A stretch of DNA of 64,000 bases, taken from positions 62,001 through 126,000 of the forward strand of contig NW_015622545.1 in assembly GCF_000835495.1 (NCBI RefSeq). The letters are read 5' to 3'. A program made the position numbers and the translations under genes. This stretch comes from Cladophialophora immunda. Taxonomy: Eukaryota > Ascomycota > Eurotiomycetes > Chaetothyriales > Herpotrichiellaceae. The notes under the pieces were generated by a model. It saw only the letters and a program-made list of their open reading frames with translations. It was not told the origin of the DNA and searched no databases. Positions 1 through 11,100 of this stretch are shown piece after piece. Numbering within the stretch: position 1 is the first letter of the stretch; the number at the start of each line of letters is the position of its first letter.

Positions 1-622
1 TCTTCGTTTCTTCAGCCCGTGTATTTTCCTTATTTCATCATTGCCTATGATGGCGCTCGGCTCTTGAGACAACGGCCTCTTACTACGATACTCTCGAGGG
101 ACAGATCGGAGTAGTATAAAGTAGGCATGTATGACTTTGATGTACTCTCACACAGGAATGGATTACTGTGTAATTTTATTTTTGTTTATGTAAAACGCTT
201 TCTAAAGCTTCTAGCGTCATCAACTTAGTAGTACATAGATGGCGTTCGTTTAGTGCTATACGACTTACCATACAGCTTTATCTACTATCTCGGATACTCC
301 TGGTTTCTAGTGTTCGGTATACTACTCAACTCCTACATTGCCAAGTGAAAATAGTTCACTGTCGCCATGAAACCTCACAGGTAAAGCGAATTGTAACGGA
401 TCTGCCACATTGCAGTGATAACGTCTTGTTGGATGTACTCATTACTTCCTATATAGATTGGGGCTCGAATCAGACGCGTCGTGGACGGCTATTCAAGACT
501 AATGCGTCAATATTGTCATCGCCAGTCGGTGAGTCGAGCCACGGCCATACGGGTCTTGCTCAAACAAGGTTTCTTTCGAGACCAAAATCCAATCTAGCCC
601 CTTTACATTCGCGGTTCTGCCT
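1..622. other. Left-edge intergenic region
   Basis: This AT-rich stretch precedes the 3' end of the first transporter gene. No open frame with family-like sequence, splice pattern or RNA gene is visible. It presumably holds the transporter's 3' UTR and terminator. Anything upstream of base 1 is unseen. Confidence 0.5.
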
Positions 623-2372
623 TTAGGCTACTCTCTTCTGTGCGAGATGGGACTCATCTGTGGCGTGAAGCTCGGGGATAGCGAGCTCGTCGCCAAAGAT
701 GCCGCCAATCTCTTCCAACGTCTTGCCCTTGGTCTCGGGCCCGTAGAGCCAAATGAGCAACGCCCCGACCGGGCCCGCGCAGATGAATACGAGGAAGTAC
801 TTCCACCCAATGTCCCCAAAGGCATATAAAGCGCCACTATCACGTAACGTTAGCCCGGTCTGGTCCAAGAGAAACGACGTCCAACTTACGTGATCAGGGC
901 GCAGACGCTCAAGTACAAGCACCCGATCGAGAGGGTGACGCCCTTGGCGCGCAGGTGCGAGGGCATGATCTCCGAGACGTACACGTACGGCGTGCAGTCC
1001 CAGGTCAGCCCGTAGACGGCGCAGTACATGAAAAACGCCCAGATGCCCGCGATGTTGGCGGCGCGGTTGGTGGTGGCCGTGCCCGAGTACCGCGCGACGA
1101 TGGCCGTCTCGACGCACAGCATGACCACCTGGCCCGCGATGCCGCCGACCATGATCTTGACCCGGCCGAGCTTGTCGATGCCGAAGGCCCCGACGGTCGC
1201 GACGGCCAGCGACAGCAGCACGTAGCCGCCGGCCAGGTACAGCTGCTGCAGCGTCGACATGCCGAGGATCGAGTAGAAGTAGGGCCCGTAGTTGTTGATG
1301 ACGAGGACGCCGGTGGACTGTATGGATGGGTTCTGGTCAGCATTTCTTGATCTTATTGGGAAAAGAAGAGGGCGTGGTTGTGTGCAGGAAGGAATGTCGG
1401 GGACGAACCTGGCCCACGGTGCCGATGAGGCAGCACAGGAGCGTGCGGCGGCGCCATCGCTTGTCCGCAAACATCTGGACGTATGAGACGTTGAGTTCGC
1501 GCTCGGCCGCCACCTGCCGCTCGATCTGCATGGTCTCCAGCCTGACGAACGTGTCGTCGCCGCCGCGGTCGCCGTGGATCAGCCGGATCACCTGTTCGGC
1601 CTCGGCCGGCCGGTTCTTCATGACCAGCCAGCGGGGGGACTCCGGGCAGAAGTAGATGAGGACCATGTTGACGACGGCCAGGCCGCCGACCATGACGAAG
1701 ATCATGCGCCAGGCCACGTTGGAGTCCTTGACGTAGTAGAACCCCACGCCCGACCAGTTGGCGATGTTGTACCCGAGGACGTTGAAGATGCCGAAGGTCC
1801 CCACGAGGAGGCCGCGAAGGTGAGGCGGCGCGATCTCGGACTGGTACAGCGGCGTCTGCATCACGTATTGACAGGCCGAGAAGCCGGCGATAAATCTGCG
1901 GTGTGGATCAGCACCCGCCCGCTCTCACGTCCGTGGATGGGGTTGCAGCTCACCGGACGGCGATGAACATGCCGATGTTGACGGACGAGGCACACAGGAT
2001 GCACGAGATGATGTTCAGCACGCCCGTGAGCCACATGGCCTTGCGCCGCCCAAGGGTGTCGCACGCCCACGCGGCGAAGAAGACGCCAAAGAACCCGCCG
2101 GCGTAGAAGCTGCCGTTGGTCCCGCCCATCAGGGAGTTCGCGTTGGGCCCGGCGAGGGACATCTTGGCCACGAACGTCGGCTGGGCCAGCGTCGTGGCGA
2201 TGACCGCGTTGGCGCCGCCGCCCGCGATCTGGCCCGTCCCGACCATCAGCACGTACCACACGTTCCTCATGCTGGTCTTGGGCACGTAGTAGGCGGCCTG
2301 TCCGCCGAACTCCGACTCGGCCACTTCATCCTTGACGAGGTCGACGCCGTTCTTTTCCTGCCCGGTCGCCAT
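623..2372 (-). CDS. MFS sugar transporter (lactose permease/hexose type), 4 exons
   Basis: This is a proton-coupled sugar importer of the plasma membrane, in the MFS sugar porter family with 12 transmembrane helices. The model joins exons 2372-1954, 1895-1409, 1332-890 and 836-623, giving 520 residues, the normal length. All introns are GT-AG and in phase. Family marks are GRRK after helix 2, PESPRWL in the central loop, the loop between helices 8 and 9, and PETKGKTLEEI at the C terminus. The ATG at 2372 opens a soluble N terminus (MATGQEKN) like other lactose-permease-type fungal carriers. The gene lies at the edge of a run of oxidative genes on the same strand, so it may import their substrate or a linked sugar. 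The substrate itself cannot be read from sequence. Confidence 0.88.
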
Positions 2373-3040
2373 GACGAGCTGTGACGAGTGAGAAAGAGAC
2401 CTTAGATGGGGGGAGCATTCACTGGGTATTTGAGGCTAGTCAGTCGCAGCAGGAAAAGTGGCCCAGGGCAAGCGATATATATGTACTCCGTATAACTAGG
2501 TAGCCTCGCCCGTTGTATTCGCGCGGGCCAATCCGAGACGGCGAGACCCACTCAAGCACTCAGACGGCCATTCCCCACGGGGTAGTATCCAGAATGTGGC
2601 ACCGGAGATTTGACCACCAACTTTGTCGACCACCGCCGCCACGTCGGTCGTAGTGGCAAAATGCTCCGACCGTCTGGGAATCGTATGTAGCTCAAGAGCG
2701 GTCTAGATTCACGGTCATTCTACAGCTCGAAGCTTGCTTGAAGACCAGAGGCTGTGGGAGTGCGTTTGTGCTGGCCTTCCTGTGATGCTCCACTCTTGGA
2801 GCATTGTATGGCGCAAGAACCCGGCCAGAATTCAAGCCGTAGGCAGCCTTTCGTGTTTTGCAACTCTCGACGTGTGTCAGGAGACAGAACAGATGAGACC
2901 ATGTAACCAAGACCCGTCGCTGTTCCTAAGGAACATTCATTGAAGAACAAGAATACCTGTAATGCCTCCTTGCAGTGGAAGTTCCTGGGAATTGGAGACG
3001 GCCATGGTATGTTTGACATCGGCAGTCTCATTGAAGCAGT
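2373..3040. other. Intergenic region between transporter and P450
   Basis: This region is the promoter of the transporter (minus strand) followed by the 3' flank of the P450. Open frames here overlap on both strands and look random. No repeat is seen beyond the TATA-like element listed separately. Confidence 0.5.
2475..2482 (-). promoter_or_regulatory. TATA-like element of sugar transporter
   Basis: An ATATATAT run lies about 105 bases upstream of the transporter ATG at 2372, a usual TATA distance for fungal genes. This is inference from position and composition only. Confidence 0.35.
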
Positions 3041-5353
3041 TTACGAGTTCATGAGTATCTGGGTAGGTATGTAGTCCGAGGCTTTTCCAAGCCTCTTTAA
3101 GCCATGTTCTTCGCTCCTTGTAAGACGTTGACCCCTTGTACATCCATTCCAGTCATCGTCACGGAACATCCATCCATATTCTCTACGAGGGCATTTCTGC
3201 CTGCATCTCAGTTGGCCTCGTGTCTGGAAGCTGCCTTCCCGGACGCAACCTGAAAGAGGCGAAAGGACCGGTCTTCTTCGGGTCTGTGGCGTGTAAGTAG
3301 AGAACTTGATCTGCAAGAACCACCTACTCTGGTGATCGAGAATTTCGAAGTTCTTCCGAAACTCCTCGGGCTTCTCCGGCATCACTTCGAACAGGTAGAT
3401 GAGTCTCGCAATGGTGAGGTGTAACTCGTTCAACGCCACTTTCATCCCGACGCACTTTCTCGCCCCGAGGCCAAAGGGCCAGTAGGCACTGTGAGCGCTC
3501 TGGACCTCCTCGACCGTCATCTCTGCACTGGGTATGTGTCGCTCGGGCCAATACTTCTCGGCATCTCGTATGTACTTCGCATTGTAGCTCGTCGCCCAAC
3601 CCCCTGCGCCAACGGTGGTCTGGAACACGTCAGTACCATCGCCGGAGTGATGATGTCGTACCTACCCCTTCTGGAAAGTATTCGTGGTCAATGAACGTCC
3701 CTCCCTTACCGCTCTTGTCAGCTTCGTCTCAAGGACACAAAAGCACATGGCACCCACCTTGAGCACAGTCCTTTCCGAGACCCCCGGTCCAGCCGATGCC
3801 ATCCTGAGTGCTTCATCAACGCAGGCCCGTAGATACACGCAACTCGTCAATTTGTCGCCCAGTCGGATGTCGTCAACACTGCCAAAGGTTCGATCGAGCT
3901 CGTCGAATAGCCTTTTCTGGCATTGTACTTGTTGCATGAGATAGAAGAGCGTGCCGGCCATCGCTGTGGCGACATCAGAAACAATCCATGCGTCAGTTCC
4001 GAAGGCCGGAGGACTTACATGCAGAGCTTGTGTCGCTTCCTGCTAGGATAAGGAGGACTCCCTCGGCGCCTAACCGCGCATGTGAAAGCGGGTTTCCATT
4101 CTCGTCTTTGCCGTTGAGCAGCTCCGCGCTGTCAGCTAAAAGGGCGCTGCTTGGGTCGTCCGCTTCAGACTTACGTAGTGGAAGAAGTCTCTCCGTCCAT
4201 TCACCCCGACCGCATCTGGACCAAGCTTGATTCTCTCGACGATTCTCTTGTTCGACTCTGCGACAAACTTCTTCCTCATGAAGAAGATCCGAGGCATTAG
4301 GAGCGTTATGAGGCCTGACTTGTGTAGCCAGGGGATGATGCCGCCCTTTTCAAAGCAGTCAGTATTTAATCACCACCCATCAGACACCATTCATTACGTA
4401 CCAATAAATAAGAGAAGACTGTCGAGTCGATGAGGTCCAGGATGTATCGCAACGAAGGATCGGTGAGCATGCCGAAGCCCCGTCCAAAAACCAATTCGCC
4501 CATGATATCGTACGACAGATAATTAAACCACAGAGACATATCCTTGATCCTTTCCGTCTCTGGGCTCACCAGCTGCCGGCAAAAGATGTTGATCTGGTCT
4601 AGCATGTACACTTTTTGGATCAAGTTAGACAAAAGCGGTCGCCGCAGGGCTCACGGTCATTCTTCTCACCTTCAAACGACCGCAACGAGCTCTCCGAGAA
4701 CCCGTAGGACAGGACCTTTCTTTTCTTCAGCGCCGGCTCCTTGTATAGCTCGCTGAAGGTGTCGGTGGACTCGGGGTTTGATTGGGAGGCGGCGAACAGG
4801 TCGGATTTCCGGACGTTGGCTTTGTACGCGTAGATGTCTGGCAAAGACGAGGGGTCAATTTGACCTTCTACCACCTAATACGCTCTGGGCGGCGGAGGAC
4901 ATTACCTTGCCATGCTTGAGGCTCGTTGAACACGAGCTTGTTGGGAGCATATCGCACGATGGGACCTGTGGTTTTTCGTTCCTTGAGCATACTCTCACCC
5001 ATCGAAAATGCATTGTACCTACCGTATTTCTTGTGAAGGGCCAGGAAGTTGTGTGCGCGCCGCTCCGACAGCGCCTGGTAAAAGTCGTAGAGGGATGTGA
5101 CTTTGGCCCAGAAGGGGCCCGGGTATTTGGCCAGGGGGTGGAAATAGACGCGATAGATCGATTTCACCACCACGTAGCCAATGAGTGCGACCAGGAAAAC
5201 AAGTGGGAGGGAATCGCGATACTGGATAATGCCACCGAGTATTCGCGAGGACGAAACTTCAGATAACACCCAGCCGGCCATATTGTTGTTGTAGCTGGTG
5301 CTGTCTGTAGGACGGTTGTTTGCCCAGCAGTAGGCCTCACAGAACCCGTTCAT
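3041..5353 (-). CDS. Cytochrome P450 monooxygenase, 9 exons
   Basis: This is a haem-thiolate monooxygenase anchored in the ER membrane. Joined exons are 5353-5023, 4965-4906, 4837-4670, 4610-4402, 4345-4175, 4121-4019, 3963-3758, 3704-3666 and 3619-3041, all GT-AG, giving about 621 residues. An N-terminal hydrophobic helix (LPLVFLVALIGYVVV) precedes a proline hinge (HPLAKYPGPF). The I-helix motif is LAGSDTSS, the K-helix ExxR is EALR, and the haem loop is FGLGARKCVG with the ligand Cys near residue 485. The layout resembles pisatin-demethylase/benzoate-hydroxylase-like fungal P450s. About 70 residues after the usual C-terminal strand (WFLQIKF) look unlike P450 and could be a missed intron or lost stop. 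A second possible start is the Met of MAGWVL. The gene is co-directional with an SDR and a flavin monooxygenase, which suggests a shared pathway. Confidence 0.85.
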
Positions 5354-5831
5354 TTATCCATCGCTCTTCGGTGATGTGTGGCATTGCTCCGGAGACCACC
5401 ATATTGTCTGTTGAACCGCCCCGGAACCACCATGCGCCAGAACGCCTATCGCGCGGGTGATTTCTAAGGGGCTGGCCGGGATACCGTTCACCACCTAGGG
5501 ACAAGGTTCTTTACCAATGCCGACTATCGTGTGCTCGTCCTCAGCGTTCCGAGGGACTGCTAACCTCGTCTTTCATGTCAGCTATGCCCAAGAGAAGGCC
5601 TCAGATGTTGTTGAACCTATGCCCAATTCAAGATACTGGCTAGGGAGATTAGACTGGCATCGCATGAGAAGGTAGCTTCTCAACAAGCCAAACATTCTGC
5701 CTGTCAACCTTGTTGGTCGTGCCCAGGCCATCGAACATCACTGTAGCAGCCACCGAAGTGGGTTTAGATTTCCATACATAGTCTTAGTTGCCAGGTGTGA
5801 GGAAGCGCCTTCATTCCACAGCGAATACTAG
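5354..5831. other. Intergenic region upstream of P450
   Basis: This is the P450 promoter side and the 3' flank of the next SDR, both on the minus strand. No gene-like frame is seen. Confidence 0.5.
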
Positions 5832-6714
5832 CTATTTAATGGCCATCAACCCACCATCAACCACCAACGTGGTCCCGTTGACGTACGTGCTTTCGTCACT
5901 GAGGAAGTAGGAAACGGCGTTGGCCAGCTCTTCCGGCGCGCCCTGCCTCGCCAACGGGGTCGAGTTGACCAGCCCCTCGACGACAAACTTCCTCTTGTCC
6001 TCGGAGAGCTGCTCGAGCCACACGCCCATGGCGTCCGTGCGAATGGACCCCGGCAGAACGGCGTTGACGCGGATCTTGTCCTTGCCGTAGAACTGTGCCC
6101 CCGTCCGCGTGAATGCAATGATCCCCGCCTTTGCCGACGAGTAGCCAGGCTGGCCCAGACCGACGATTCCGTTGACGGAGGAGATGTTGACGATCGAGCC
6201 TCGTGTCTCTACCGTCCGCTCCGAAGGCGTCAGGGTGACGGTCCGTGGCTCTTGTTTCCGCATTTGCACGGCTTCGTGCCGTTGACAGAACCAGGTGCCT
6301 CGTTGGTTGATTTGGTACATCCTGTTTCGAGATGAGCAGCTTCAGCAGTGTCTGCCAAATCATCGCGTCTGCGGGCGGGACTCACTCGTCGAAGACTTTC
6401 TCCGTCACCCCCTCCTCGCCCTCGGTCAGGATCTCAGCCTTGCCCGCACAGTTACACGCCCAGTCGATCCGCCCCCACAACTTCACCGCCGTGTCCACCA
6501 TGTTGACAACGTCCGCTTCCAGCGCCGTGTCCAGCTTGACGAAGGCCGAGTCGACGCCGTACTTGGCTTTCAAGTCCGTCGACACCTTCTCTCCGTCGGC
6601 GACATTGATGTCCGCCACGAGCACATTGATGCCCCGACTGGCCAGTTTATGGGCGGTGGCTTTCCCAATGCCGGACGACCCTCCGGTGACAATTGCCGAT
6701 TGCCGTGGAGCCAT
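5832..6714 (-). CDS. Short-chain dehydrogenase/reductase (classical SDR), 2 exons
   Basis: This is a cytosolic NAD(P)-dependent oxidoreductase with a Rossmann fold. Exons 6714-6386 and 6321-5832 join to 272 residues, the family norm. The cofactor loop is TGGSSGIG near residues 9-16. An Asp after strand 2 (VADIN) hints at NAD(H) rather than NADP(H). The structural motif is CNCAGKA in place of NNAG. The catalytic parts are the Ser region NISSVNG and YSSAK (Tyr-x3-Lys). The end (NGTTLVVDGGL) is typical. The second exon has an insert after NQRGTWFCQ (rich in R, E and T) that is longer than in most SDRs but stays in frame. It sits between a P450 and a Baeyer-Villiger-type enzyme, where an alcohol-to-ketone step would make sense. 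Confidence 0.88.
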
Positions 6715-7261
6715 CTTACGAGTGGGAGTCTGGCCTCTTGAAGAGGTTCTCTGTGAGGCGCGTAATAGAGTGGGCTCAAACTGCTTCTCGCTTTCCGAAG
6801 AGCAGTAGATGATCTAGATATCTGCAAGCGTACGACAAGCTAAAGGGCCCCAATCGTCCGTTAACGCTGTTAGGGAGCACCGTGAAACTTTCACCACCAC
6901 TTATGACCACCGCAGTGCTATCGCCCATGCCACTTGTGAGCGCCGAAAAAGACCTTCTGCTCGTTGTGGAATCCTGGGGGCCAACTGCTGGTGAGTGCTG
7001 TGGTCCTTTCTTGGCTGGAAGTGTGGCATAAACCCGATGCGACGGTGGCGTTCGACCGGGATCCAAATGTGGCACCAACCACACATTTGAACACATTGAG
7101 ATTGGTTCTGGAAACACCCTTCACTGGAAAGCATGGGCGAATCAGAGGCGGATCACAAGACGAAGTCTGACCGCGGCTTCAGTTTACCATTTACTAGAGA
7201 AAAGTACTCCCTCGATGACGACTATGATTCTGCGCTGTCTACGTCGGGCTTGGTCGATCTT
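6715..7261. other. Intergenic region between SDR and flavin monooxygenase
   Basis: This is the SDR promoter and the 3' flank of the flavin monooxygenase, both minus strand. The overlapping short frames are not gene-like. Confidence 0.5.
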
Positions 7262-9515
7262 TCAGAGAGCATTGGGCGAGATCAACACGTCTTGCACCTT
7301 CTGATCGTCCGGCGCATGGTAGCTTTCTGGATCTTCCGCAGAGGCCTTCCATTGTAGCTCATACTCTTCCTTCCTATCCCGACCGTTTACCATGCCCCAA
7401 AACCACGTTATGTCCCTCCCGTCATAATCTCGGGTCGACCATCCGTTGCCCAAGAAAGCCCATCGATTCACGTCGTGGTACTTTATATCATAGTCTTCGT
7501 ATCTCGGTGTGCTGATGAGTTCCATACTGTTGAACGCTTCAAAGTTAGCCTGACAACTTTCCAAGCAAGTCGACGAGGTAGGATGATGGGAAAAGGGGCC
7601 GACAAACTATTGAGTTCGCGATCCGGGGTACAGCATGATCTTCCCGTCAACCTTGCCGCCTTTCCACCAGCTTCGACAGTTGGAATCCCAGACGGTGCGC
7701 TTCAAGTAGAGATCGGCATGTTCCTGGAATTCCTTTGCGACGTCCATCCGCGGCGCCAGACTCTTGATCCATTCGGCCTGAATCTTCCGAATGGCTGCGT
7801 TGAAGTACCGTGTGAAGAATTCGATCATGACCACTGCACTGGCTTGGCCGAGGGGTCCGTAAGGTCCGTAGTAGGTAAAGTAGTTTGGCATCTCCGGCGC
7901 GGCGATACCGAGATACGATAGGGGGTTTTCTCTGTACATGTCCTGGAGATTTTTGCCGTTGGCGACGATTGGGAACCGAGGAATCCAGGTCGTGTTGAAT
8001 CCTGTCGCTAGGATAATCACGTCGACCTCCTCTTCTTGGCCAGCTGGGTCGAGGATGCCCTTTTCGGTGATAGTGGTCAATTGTCCGCCCGGGTAGGTGA
8101 CGACGTTGTCGGCACAGAGGGCTTCCAAGAATCCGATTCCAGGCCTGGAGATTGTCAGGAGATTCATCGGCTGAAAAGTCTCAGGGAGTTGGGCACGTAC
8201 GTTGGTCGCTTGCATCCCACAGGGAAATCCTTTGGGATCAGAGCATCGGCAATAGCAGGCCGACTTGCCAGTTTCGAACGCATCTCCTTGCTGGCAATCT
8301 TACCATGCGGTCAGGGACATTGAAGACGTCAAGGAAGGGCAGTAGACGAACCTCCCTCGCGGCATTCGCCTCTGGGGTATTCTTGAAAAACACACCAAAC
8401 CCTTCACTGATACTTAGCTCAATGTTCTTTCGATATTTCAAATAGGTCGTCGGATCTTGTCGCATCAGCCGAAGTTCTTCTTCGGTATCTTCTCATCGCC
8501 GTCTGTCAGCAGCCGGCTGCAAATCAGATAATTCGTGTTGACTTACAGGCTGAGTTGGTGTCCGGTTCTCGCATGTACTTTGCTCCAAACGAGCCGAGGA
8601 CCCAGGTTGGGGTTCTTATCCAAGTATACAACTTGGACACTTCCTTCTGGATCGAAGCAATCACTTGTATGCCGCTGGATCCAATGCCACAAACTGCGAC
8701 CCTCTTGCCCTGGAGGTCGAGCCCCTCGGGATAATTGGCAGTGTGCGCTAGGACCCCTTGGAATCGTTCTATCCCGTCAATCTTGGGCATGTTCCAATGA
8801 CTGAGCTACAGCATCAGTTGACACAAAATCACAGAGGGCAGGAAGTAGGACGCCTTCGACTCACTTTAAGGGACCTCCGGCATTGACGAAAACATCGCAC
8901 TCATCCACGAAAGTCACCTTTGTGACCTCGTTCCGGACGGTGATCTTCCACTTGCCACTCTCCTGGTCCCAAAGCGCGTTCGTGACTGCATGGTTGAGCT
9001 TAGTGTACTTCAGAACGTTGTACCTTTCAGCCACCCGTCTAAAGTAGCGGTGTATCTCGGGCGATTCGGAGTAGAAATGGGACCAAGTGTCGGGTGCCCA
9101 GGTGAACTGGTACGTGACACTTGGAACGTCGCAGGCACATCCGCTGTTTTACGATGGCTTGTTTAGTCCCCTTGATCCAGTGGGAAGGCGGGCAAGAACC
9201 CACTTACGGGTATCGATTCTCGAGCCACGTTCCGCCCACGTCGCTGTTCTTCTCGTACAAGACGAAGTCGACGTTCTTCAGATCGTCCTGTGCGAATTTC
9301 GCAAACGATATCCCCGACGCTCCACAGCCCAGCACGACAACTCGGAGGGGTCGATACGACTCCGAGGGCATTTCGCGAATACGGTAGCCCCTCTCATTCT
9401 CTCGAGGCCAGCCGTAGAGATCGGGCAGGTCTTCGAGATTGGACGGAATGGAGGCGTGCACATCCCCATTGGTGCCATCAAGGTGAGAAGTATGGTCTTC
9501 TGAGATGGACCCCAT
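7262..9515 (-). CDS. Baeyer-Villiger-type flavin monooxygenase, 7 exons
   Basis: This is an FAD- and NADPH-dependent monooxygenase that inserts oxygen next to a ketone, giving an ester or lactone. Exons 9515-9208, 9143-8865, 8800-8547, 8488-8352, 8298-8201, 8144-7608 and 7526-7262 join in phase to 625 residues, the usual size for fungal members. The first Rossmann motif is GCGASG (FAD), followed by DVGGTW and NRYPG. The second is GIGSSG (NADPH). The Baeyer-Villiger fingerprint is present as [12 protein letters not shown], with Tyr where Trp is usual. The ATGFNTTW motif and a C-terminal EDYDIKYH...FLGNG block match the family. The start at MGSISED was preferred to an upstream non-ATG extension. 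It shares a short divergent promoter with the cyclase-type hydrolase, which could act on the ester or lactone product. Confidence 0.9.
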
Positions 9516-9843
9516 GGTATAGGGAAAAATGGGTGATTGGAGCCAGAGGGTCAACCAGGGACAATCGCGAGGGTCACCGACGTATCCCCTTTATCATTTT
9601 GAACTGCTTTGAACCACGAGAACCAAAGGCTTTATTTCGACCACAAGGGAAAACATGTGGAATCATCCAACGATGAGGCTGGGGCCCAAGGGCGCCACCG
9701 CCGTGTTTCAAACCGGAGTTGGGTGGTGGTAGTGGCGGTGGCAGACCGACAGCACAGTCACATGTGAGGCAGCAATTATTGAAGTAGGGACTCTGATCGC
9801 GCATCTTCAGCGCGGTAATCATAATGCACTCCTGCACAAATCC
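9516..9843. promoter_or_regulatory. Shared divergent promoter, flavin monooxygenase / cyclase
   Basis: About 330 bases separate two start codons pointing away from each other, so both genes probably share control. CGG/CCG half-sites suited to Zn2Cys6 factors occur near 9700-9755, but I see no unambiguous operator. Confidence 0.5.
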
Positions 9844-10946
9844 TTGTATTCAAAAATGTCAAAGTCTAGTATTCCACAGTTCGATGATCTACCAAAGGTT
9901 CCAGGTCAACCTCAGGGCAACTCGTGGGGCCTTTGGGGTCAGGATGACCAGCTGGGCAGTGCGTCTCGCCCCTATCTGAAGCAGTTACAGTCGAAAGGAG
10001 TTTCACTGACCAGCAGAGCCAATTAGCGCTGAACAAAATCACTCCGGAAAGCCGCAAGAGGGCTGCTCAAGAGGTCAGGGCAGGGATCAGTGTATCTTTG
10101 GATCTCCCTCTGGACGCCTTCGACTATGTGATCGCCAACAGAAGGCTGTTCAAGCAGACCGTCATCGACTTCAAGAAAATGAACATGGGCGTCGGCCACG
10201 ACGACGAGTTGACCTTCAACACGCAGTCATCCTCTCAGTGGGACGGACTCACGCATTGCGGTCTCCAGGACCAAGAGCTATATTACAACGGATTGAGACA
10301 TGCGGACATTATCAAGAACCGCAATGGCCGTAATGGGATTCATAGTATGTTCTCCGTGAAGGCGTCGACTACTCTACTAACACGTTCAGAATGGGTTGAG
10401 GCCGGCGGCATAGTTGGAAGAGGAGTGTTGATCGATTTTGTTCGGTGGCGACAGGAGACTGGACAGCCGCCGGTGCCTGCGGACTCTCCTTACTCGATAA
10501 CACTGTCAGAACTAAAGGCGGTGGCAAACCATCAGAAATTGGAATTCCTGCCTGGAGATATCCTTCTCCTCCGTGGCGGGTTCACCCTCTGGTATAATGC
10601 CGCCTCTCCGGAAGAACGCAAGCAGAAGTTGGACAAGACCGCCTTCATAGGGGTCGAGAGAAGTATGGAGATGGCACGATTCTTGTGGAATCAGCACTTT
10701 GCCGCTGTCGCAACTGACTCGATTGGGTTTGAGCAATGTCCCGTTCCGTTTGGGCAGAAAGGGGCAGTCGTCCTCCATGAATGGATCCTTGCCCACTGGG
10801 GGATGCCTCTAGGGGAGCTTTGGAACCTAGAGGGCCTGAGTGAATTGTGTAGGAAACAGAACCAGTGGTCTTTCTTGTTCACGAGCGCCCCGCTATACGT
10901 CCGAGGAGGCGTTGGATCTCCGCCAAATGCAATTGCGCTGTTGTGA
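9844..10946 (+). CDS. Cyclase-family metal-dependent hydrolase (PF04199 type), 3 exons
   Basis: The protein resembles the fungal branch of the 'cyclase' family, related to kynurenine formamidase, whose members are metal-dependent amide or ester hydrolases. Exons 9844-9958, 10027-10344 and 10390-10946 join to 329 residues, or 325 if the second Met (9856) is used. The first junction restores GTLNKITPE and the second restores HKWVEAGG, both familiar in this family. The opening FDDLPKVPGQPQG is also typical. The metal region is SQWDGLTHCG, followed by a C-terminal GAVVLHEWIL block. The 45-base second intron is a multiple of three with no stop, so it can be mistaken for coding. The gene is divergent from the Baeyer-Villiger enzyme and may open its product. 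The substrate is not readable from sequence. Confidence 0.85.
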
Positions 10947-11100
10947 CGGAAATTGGGAATAGATGACCCGTCCACAAAAGCAGGACGGAATTGCTACACA
11001 GAGAAATAACACTAATTCCACAATATCCGATCCTCGCTTGCTCGAGTCACATCTGTCGAAACATGACACTCTTTCGCCATACATTCTTCGAGGCTGACAC

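Noticed and set aside
8281..8360. Apparent one-base frameshift in the flavin monooxygenase (VPDRMV to IASKEM)
   Set aside because: A GT-AG intron at 8351-8299 with a CTGAC branch site restores the frame and gives a family-like join, so the gene is intact.
10345..10389. Reading straight through the 45-base segment of the cyclase gene
   Set aside because: It is stop-free and a multiple of three, but it starts GTATGT, ends TTCAG, has a CTAAC site, and its removal restores HKWVEAGG.
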